Assembly: GCA_037445115.1 (NCBI GenBank)
Contig: JBBILC010000019.1
Location: forward strand, 1 to 48,591
DNA: 48,591 nucleotides
Direction: 5' to 3'
From: Trichothermofontia sp037445115
Lineage (GTDB): Bacteria; Cyanobacteriota; Cyanobacteriia; B231
Shown here: positions 44,025-48,591 of the stretch, piece by piece
Numbering within the stretch: position 1 is the stretch's first letter
Layout of the letters: each line of letters opens with the position of its first letter
Program-made: the position numbers and the translations under genes
Notes under the pieces: model-generated
Database searches by the model: none
What the model saw: the letters and a program-made list of their open reading frames with translations, nothing else
What the model was told of the DNA's origin: nothing

Positions 44025-44396
44025 ATGATGGACCCTGCAATCACTGTTAGCATTTTTCAGAAGCAGTCTGACTTCAAGCGCGTTCCTGCTGGCGACATCA
44101 TTTTTTCAGAAGGCGAGCTTGGGACAGAAATGTACGGCATTCTGGAGGGAGAGGTTGACTTTTTGGTCGATGGGAAGGTGGTGGAAACGATCGGCGTTGG
44201 GGATGTATTCGGCGAAGGGGCGCTGATTCATGCTGCGGGTACGCGTGGTTCCACGACCATTGCCAAAACGGACTGTAAGCTAGCTGTGATGAACAAGCTC
44301 CACTTCCTCTTCGCAGTCCAGGAAACCCCAGAATTTGCCCTAGAGGTGATGCGGAGCTATTCCAATCGGCTACGCCGCCTGCGACGGATGTTGTAG
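44025..44396 (+). CDS. Single-domain cyclic-nucleotide-binding protein
   Basis: 123 residues, one cNMP-binding domain and nothing else. The beta-roll core has VPAGDIIFSEGELGTEMYGI and the phosphate-binding cassette FGEGALIHAAGTRGSTTIA, which retains the Glu and Arg needed for cyclic-nucleotide binding. No DNA-binding domain, so it may act through a partner. Start is ATG 44025 or 44028. It is convergent with gdhA. cAMP is a common signal in cyanobacteria; specificity is not predictable here. Confidence 0.88.
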   Translation: MMDPAITVSIFQKQSDFKRVPAGDIIFSEGELGTEMYGILEGEVDFLVDGKVVETIGVGDVFGEGALIHAAGTRGSTTIAKTDCKLAVMNKLHFLFAVQETPEFALEVMRSYSNRLRRLRRML

Positions 44397-44457
44397 ATCC
44401 AGCGGTTGATTGCAGGTACCGTCGATCGCGAAGCAAGCCGCCCAAGAACGAGGCCAA

Positions 44458-45750
44458 TCAGTGATGCCCATTCACGTAGTAGTCACGCGTTCCCTTAGCG
44501 GATAGGGCTTCCGCTAGCCGGTTGATGGCATGGATATAGGCCGCCGTTCGCATGGAGACTCCCAATTCCTGCGCGATCGCCCAAATATGTTCTGTTTCTT
44601 CAACCATGCGCTGCCGGAGCCGTTGGTTAATTTCGCCCAGGGACCAATACAAGCCACTGCGGTTTTGCACCCATTCAAAATAGCTGACGGTTACCCCACC
44701 AGCATTGACCAAAATATCGGGGAAAACATAGCAATCTTTTTGATGCAAAATCGGGTCTGCCGCCGCTGAGACGGGACCATTAGCCACCTCAAAAATAAAT
44801 TTTGCCCGACAATTCGACGCATTATCGGCGGTAATTTGATTTTCCAACGCCGCTGGCACCAGAATATCCACATCCAGGGCCAGCAACTCCTGGTTGCTAA
44901 TCACCTCATGTTCAACAATGTTGCAAACGGTCCCTTCACAATAGACTGCTTTGACCGAGCGAGTTGTGTCCTTAAAATGGCGCACACTGGGGATATCTAA
45001 CCCTTGGGCTGCATAGATTCCGCCCTGGGAGTCGCTCACGGCCACCACCTTGTACCCCGCTTGCCATAGGAGGTGGGCCAATTCGGCACCCGCATTACCA
45101 AACCCCTGAATTGCCACCGTTGTTTCCTGGGGCCGCCGCCCAAATTTGGGCATGATCGTTTCAATCACAAAAAAGGCTCCAGTTGCCGTGGCGGTATCAC
45201 GGCCCAGGCTGCCGCCCATTGTCAGGGGTTTACCGGTCACCACCGCAGGGGAAATTTTGCGCTTGATGACGCTATATTGGTCCATCATCCAGCCCATGAT
45301 CATTTGATTGGTATAGACATCGGGGGCCAGAATATCGACATCCGGGCCAATAAAGTCAGCAATTTCTTCGATATAACCGCGACTCAGCCGTTCCAATTCA
45401 AATTTAGATAGCTCCTTGGGGTTGAGGGCCACCCCCCCCTTCGCACCGCCAAAGGGCAAATTCAACGCCGCGCACTTGAAGGTCATCCAAAAGGCTAGGG
45501 ATTGCACCTCGTCCATTGAGACATTGGGGTGGAAGCGCACGCCCCCCTTACCCGGTCCCCGCGTGTCGTCGTAGCGGACTCGATAGCCCTGGAAAACCCG
45601 TAGGGAGCCATCGTCCATACGCACTGGGATTGAAACTTGCAAACTGGCTTTGGGATATTTGAGGTGCTCGATCGCGTCTTCGGAAATCTGAACGTATTTG
45701 AGGGCTTGGGCAAAACGTTGGCTGGCATCGGCAAACAGTGAGTCTGACAT
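44458..45750 (-). CDS. gdhA: Glutamate dehydrogenase family (Glu/Leu/Phe/Val)
   Basis: 430 residues, a hexameric-type NAD(P)-dependent amino-acid dehydrogenase. It interconverts glutamate and 2-oxoglutarate plus ammonia. Seen: YRVRYDDTRGPGKGGVRFHP, the catalytic lysine in LNLPFGGAKGGV, a Rossmann motif VAIQGFGNAGAELA and FPDILVNAGGVTVSYFEWVQ. GGGAGG ten bases before the ATG at 45750. A candidate NtcA box lies about 110 bases upstream. Leucine or other dehydrogenase activity cannot be excluded, but the segments around FGGAKGG and the length fit glutamate dehydrogenase. It is convergent with the cyclic-nucleotide-binding gene. Confidence 0.92.
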   Translation of the reverse strand: MSDSLFADASQRFAQALKYVQISEDAIEHLKYPKASLQVSIPVRMDDGSLRVFQGYRVRYDDTRGPGKGGVRFHPNVSMDEVQSLAFWMTFKCAALNLPFGGAKGGVALNPKELSKFELERLSRGYIEEIADFIGPDVDILAPDVYTNQMIMGWMMDQYSVIKRKISPAVVTGKPLTMGGSLGRDTATATGAFFVIETIMPKFGRRPQETTVAIQGFGNAGAELAHLLWQAGYKVVAVSDSQGGIYAAQGLDIPSVRHFKDTTRSVKAVYCEGTVCNIVEHEVISNQELLALDVDILVPAALENQITADNASNCRAKFIFEVANGPVSAAADPILHQKDCYVFPDILVNAGGVTVSYFEWVQNRSGLYWSLGEINQRLRQRMVEETEHIWAIAQELGVSMRTAAYIHAINRLAEALSAKGTRDYYVNGHH

Positions 45751-45856
45751 GATTCCCTATCCTCCCTAAACCAAAATTATTCGGTTCGTGACTGGCTGGC
45801 ACGGTTGCTGGCATGCTCCTATCCCCAGGATGCCCTAAACCGCGATCGCAAGAACG

Positions 45857-45870
45857 GTAGCGATTGATAC
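45857..45870 (-). promoter_or_regulatory. Candidate NtcA-binding site upstream of gdhA
   Basis: On the gdhA strand the sequence is GTATCAATCGCTAC, a perfect GTA-N8-TAC palindrome, 107 bases upstream of the gdhA start. NtcA is the cyanobacterial nitrogen regulator with this consensus. A well-spaced TAN3T -10 box about 22 bases downstream is not clear, so the site may be non-classical or accidental. Confidence 0.4.
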
Positions 45871-46022
45871 TTTTTTTCAATGGCGATCGGCAATTTTTGC
45901 CGCTTCTAGTTATACACAGCGGCGTGGTCAAGTGGGGTGAGGATGGGGACCGCACAAACGCAGTATCGAGAGGAGGGCGTTGGAGCTGCCTGAATATGGT
46001 TTCCCCAGGGGATGGGGTGTGT

Positions 46023-47615
46023 TTAGCTCGGCATCGTTTGGCTGGTGGGGATCTGAATTACGAACTCGGTTCCTTGACCAAGCGTAGAAAAACAGTAGAG
46101 TTTACCCCGATGTTTTCCCGTAATAATTTGATAACTGATCGACATCCCCATCCCCGTGCCATGCCCCACTGGTTTGGTGGTGAAAAAGGGATCAAAGAGG
46201 TGGGCTTGTACAGTTTCATCCATGCCGATCCCGTTATCCGAGATCGCGATCTCAACCCACTCAGGCGCGATCGCAACGGTTCGGATACTGATCTGGGGGG
46301 CATCTGATGCCTCAAAATCCTTATCTTCCAGCGCATCGATCGCATTGACCAGAATATTCATAAAAACCTGGTTTAATTGACTAGGATAGCACTCAATCAA
46401 TGGCAAATCGCCATAGTTGCGGTTGATAATAATCTCTGGAAAATTTGGTCTTGGTTTGATACGGTGTTTTAACAGCAGTAGGGTACTTTCAAGCCCCTCG
46501 TGAATATCAACACTTTTGCTTTCCGATTCATCTAGGCGGGAAAAATTACGCAGGGAAAGCACGATCTGACGAATGCGATCGGTCCCTATTTGCATCGACT
46601 CGATAATTTTCGGTAAATCATCCAGTAAATAGGGCAGATCGATCGCTTCGGCCTCAGCCTGCATCACGGGATTAGGATGGGGATCTTGCGCTTGCCAGCG
46701 ATAGATAAAGTTAATCAGGGCTTCCGTATGATCTTGTAAGTAGATCAGATTGCCATGAATAAAATTCACCGGATTATTAATCTCATGGGCTACACCAGCG
46801 ACCAGTTCCCCCAAGCTAGACATCTTCTCCTTTTGAACCAATTGCGCCTGCATGGTTTGCAGGTTATCAAAGGCAGCTTGAAGTTGCTGAGTTTGCTCCC
46901 GGAAGCAGGTTTCTGACTGACGCAGTGCAATCTCGGTTTGTTTGAGATTGGTAATGTTATGAAAAACAGCAATGCCCCCTTGGATCTCGCCTTCCGGACT
47001 ATAGAACGATCGTGTGGTTAAACTAAACCAATAGCCAGTGGCCATTGAGTTCTCTAGGGCCTTTTCGGTTGGGCTTGGGTCCGCAAGGGGTTGGCTGGCT
47101 GCGGGATGGGGAGAGCGCACAAAAATCTCGTAGGGAGCTTGATCTGCCTCCGGCGCTTCGCCTTGGATCGCCTTGAGCAAAGGGAAGTGCTCTAATGGAT
47201 AGGGCGTCACTTGATCGGGTAGATAGACGGCCCAATTCTGCGCCCAACAGTCGAGAGATAAACAGGTAGGGCTGATACCGAGTAGGCGTTCCGCAGGCGG
47301 ATTGGTAAACAGGAAGTTTCCCTGGTGATCCACGACCACTACCGCATCGCCCACACTATTCAGCATCGATCGCAGGGTCGCTAGGGCAGATTCCGCATGG
47401 CTCAGACGTTGGGTATGGTGATGGAGATCGGCTAGGGTCTGCTCCAATCGTGTCGATTTTTCGACGGTTTCTTGTTCATAAACCTCTAGTAATTGCTCCA
47501 ATGCTGCTACCTGCGCCCGCAGGTGCTCCACTTCGCTGCGAGATGGGGCGGCTGGGTTAGTCGTGGCTACAACCTTAGAAAAACTCACCGTCATTTTCTT
47601 TCCGTCCTGACTCAT
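46023..47615 (-). CDS. PAS-domain sensor histidine kinase, paralogue of the 19686 kinase
   Basis: About 530 residues from ATG 47615, or 523 from the ATG at 47594, which has GGA six bases upstream. An N-terminal heptad-rich coiled coil (about 20-85; VEHLRAQVAALEQLLEVYEQ), a PAS domain (AVVVVDHQGNFLFTNPPAER) and a further PAS/PAC-like part (about 180-260), then DHp with VAGVAHEINNPVNF and HATPase N-box NQVFMNILVNAIDALED, G1 ISDNGIGMD, DPFFTTKPVG, G2 GTGMGMSISYQI. No membrane segment. Its upstream neighbour (47724) ends 39 bases before the open frame. No response regulator is adjacent. It is strongly similar to the first kinase over the last 240 residues. Confidence 0.9.
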   Translation of the reverse strand: MSQDGKKMTVSFSKVVATTNPAAPSRSEVEHLRAQVAALEQLLEVYEQETVEKSTRLEQTLADLHHHTQRLSHAESALATLRSMLNSVGDAVVVVDHQGNFLFTNPPAERLLGISPTCLSLDCWAQNWAVYLPDQVTPYPLEHFPLLKAIQGEAPEADQAPYEIFVRSPHPAASQPLADPSPTEKALENSMATGYWFSLTTRSFYSPEGEIQGGIAVFHNITNLKQTEIALRQSETCFREQTQQLQAAFDNLQTMQAQLVQKEKMSSLGELVAGVAHEINNPVNFIHGNLIYLQDHTEALINFIYRWQAQDPHPNPVMQAEAEAIDLPYLLDDLPKIIESMQIGTDRIRQIVLSLRNFSRLDESESKSVDIHEGLESTLLLLKHRIKPRPNFPEIIINRNYGDLPLIECYPSQLNQVFMNILVNAIDALEDKDFEASDAPQISIRTVAIAPEWVEIAISDNGIGMDETVQAHLFDPFFTTKPVGHGTGMGMSISYQIITGKHRGKLYCFSTLGQGTEFVIQIPTSQTMPS

Positions 47616-47723
47616 TCGATCAACTTGCGATAAACCATCCAGCTTTGGGATAACGCAACGAGGGGCTATGACTCTGAAACTCAATATTCATCCCGATCAT
47701 GCGTTCTTCCCTCCCAATTCCCC

Positions 47724-48461
47724 TCAAGTTCCTCCCGGTGCGAAAATTGTTCCCTGATCAAAGGGAAGGACGGCGATCTTGGCATTGAGCGCTAGGGGTT
47801 TAAATAGTTCAGCCGTCTCCCGTTGAATTGGTAGCTTAGAGAACAAAATAATGATCATCAGGTTTCCAGAGGGTAAAATGCCACCAAATCCCAACACAGA
47901 TCGAATCTGGAACGGCTGAACAAATTCAGTTTGAGCAGGAATATAAGGGCTACCCTGGGCATTGGCAATATGAAAAACGTTATAGGTGCGTTCCTCTAAA
48001 TCCATCAACAGATCAGAATTTGGTGCAATGACATCCCCGATCGTTAACCCCAGTTGTTTGATCAGTTGAGCAATCATTGGGGTTTGGACGACCATTTGTT
48101 CACTCAGCAGGGGAATTACTTGGTGCCCCACTGACGTTGTGCGGTTATGCCATTCCGGTCGATCGCCCACTGTTGCCATTAGGGTCAGACACTTCAGTTC
48201 AGGGGAATGGGAACAATCGCCTAGCATTTGATTGGCTATCTGCTGGAGAGAAAGGGGCAGTTCCCCATAGGCATGGGTCTTGAAAAAACGCACTAACGCC
48301 AAGGCGGATTCGCCCGTTTGGGGATCACGAAACTGGTGGTACAAATAACTGACCAGATTGTTAGCAACCTCCTCCATACTGCTTGCCCCCACACCCAGTT
48401 TGCGCAGCTTTGCCCCACACTCGGTCATCTCTCGTAATGTAAAACCGGTCAAGCTATACAT
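47724..48461 (-). CDS. Cyanobacterial sensory-module protein, probable partner of the histidine kinase
   Basis: 245 residues from ATG 48461 (MYSLTGFTLREMTECGAKL); the frame also opens at a TTG at 48497, and neither start has a strong ribosome-binding site. The protein contains segments (TGESALALVRFFKTHAYGEL, KCLTLMATVGDRPEWHNR, YNVFHIANAQGSPYIPAQTE, VLGFGGILPSGNLMIIILFS) that I associate with a conserved cyanobacterial sensory domain, often found before PAS histidine kinases. It lacks a kinase core. Since the kinase gene follows on the same strand, a two-gene sensor-kinase unit is likely. The ligand is unknown, and I cannot give a Pfam name with certainty. Confidence 0.65.
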   Translation of the reverse strand: MYSLTGFTLREMTECGAKLRKLGVGASSMEEVANNLVSYLYHQFRDPQTGESALALVRFFKTHAYGELPLSLQQIANQMLGDCSHSPELKCLTLMATVGDRPEWHNRTTSVGHQVIPLLSEQMVVQTPMIAQLIKQLGLTIGDVIAPNSDLLMDLEERTYNVFHIANAQGSPYIPAQTEFVQPFQIRSVLGFGGILPSGNLMIIILFSKLPIQRETAELFKPLALNAKIAVLPFDQGTIFAPGGT

Positions 48462-48591
48462 AAACTTCGGCGATCGTTTGGCGATCGTGGTTAACAATTG
48501 CCGACCACGCGATCGAGTGATCGGCCTTATTGGCCCATACCAGAAGTGTTGAATGATAGGAAATGTGTTAAAAAATAGCCTCTAATCGTGT

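Overview
The window is chromosomal DNA from a cyanobacterium. It carries photosystem II genes (psbB for CP47, psbT, psbM), a carboxysomal-type beta-carbonic anhydrase (ccaA) and several cyanobacteria-restricted families (DUF928, DUF4278, a MetOD1-type protein). It also has very many GCGATCGC/CGATCG (HIP1-like) octamers and multidomain Ser/Thr kinase and histidine kinase genes. The moderately GC-rich coding DNA, heptanucleotide tandem repeats and scattered palindromic repeats fit a filamentous, Leptolyngbya-like lineage, but the genus cannot be fixed from the sequence. No rRNA, tRNA, CRISPR array, prophage or intact IS was found. A run of Ns at 28847-28930 is an assembly gap.

Layout. 1-470: nested repeats and MITE-like elements. 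472-8755: housekeeping and small genes (alpha/beta hydrolase, RtcB, HI0933-type flavoprotein, a 53-aa membrane peptide not longer than many annotation cut-offs, creatininase-like hydrolase, purH, DUF928 protein, a secreted coiled-coil protein). 8939-13548: a second-type transketolase, then ComM/YifB with an Rpn-type nuclease. 14103-17075: a leftward group of iron-type alcohol/glycerol dehydrogenase, alanine dehydrogenase and a Tat-lipoprotein Rieske protein. 17347-21837: a 75-aa protein, ccaA, a coiled-coil protein, a PAS histidine kinase and a MetOD1 protein. 22085-27733: an RND efflux permease and adaptor, with an Uma2 endonuclease gene. 27941-29334: psbM, an IS remnant and a DUF4278 gene cut by the gap. 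29335-34536: a 1733-residue Ser/Thr kinase-ATPase-GAF-GGDEF protein. 34820-38786: a second IS relic, ferredoxin, psbB, psbT, nrdR and a small membrane protein. 39252-44396: rps1 with a HAD phosphatase, an NP-repeat secreted protein, an HD-type hydrolase, coaE and a cyclic-nucleotide-binding protein. 44458-48591: glutamate dehydrogenase, a second PAS histidine kinase and its probable sensory partner.

Themes. Photosynthesis and carbon: CP47, PsbT and PsbM belong to the photosystem II core, and CcaA supplies CO2 to Rubisco in the carboxysome. Nitrogen and carbon redox: alanine and glutamate dehydrogenases, the latter with a candidate NtcA box upstream. Signalling: two closely similar PAS histidine kinases without adjacent response regulators, a c-di-GMP-synthase-terminated Ser/Thr kinase, and a small cyclic-nucleotide-binding protein. 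Genome dynamics: a repeat family (core GGGTAGGCATCCTGCCTGCC) scattered at gene ends, two complementary relics of one IS, one MITE inserted inside another repeat, and two adjacent heptamer microsatellites between the efflux genes.

Many apparent gene starts are over-extended. Where a Shine-Dalgarno sequence decides the start, the shorter version is given. I did not find a convincing wholly new multi-gene system. The best leads are the kinase-GGDEF fusion, the ComM-Rpn pair, the Rieske-dehydrogenase group, the paired IS relics and the small hidden proteins.
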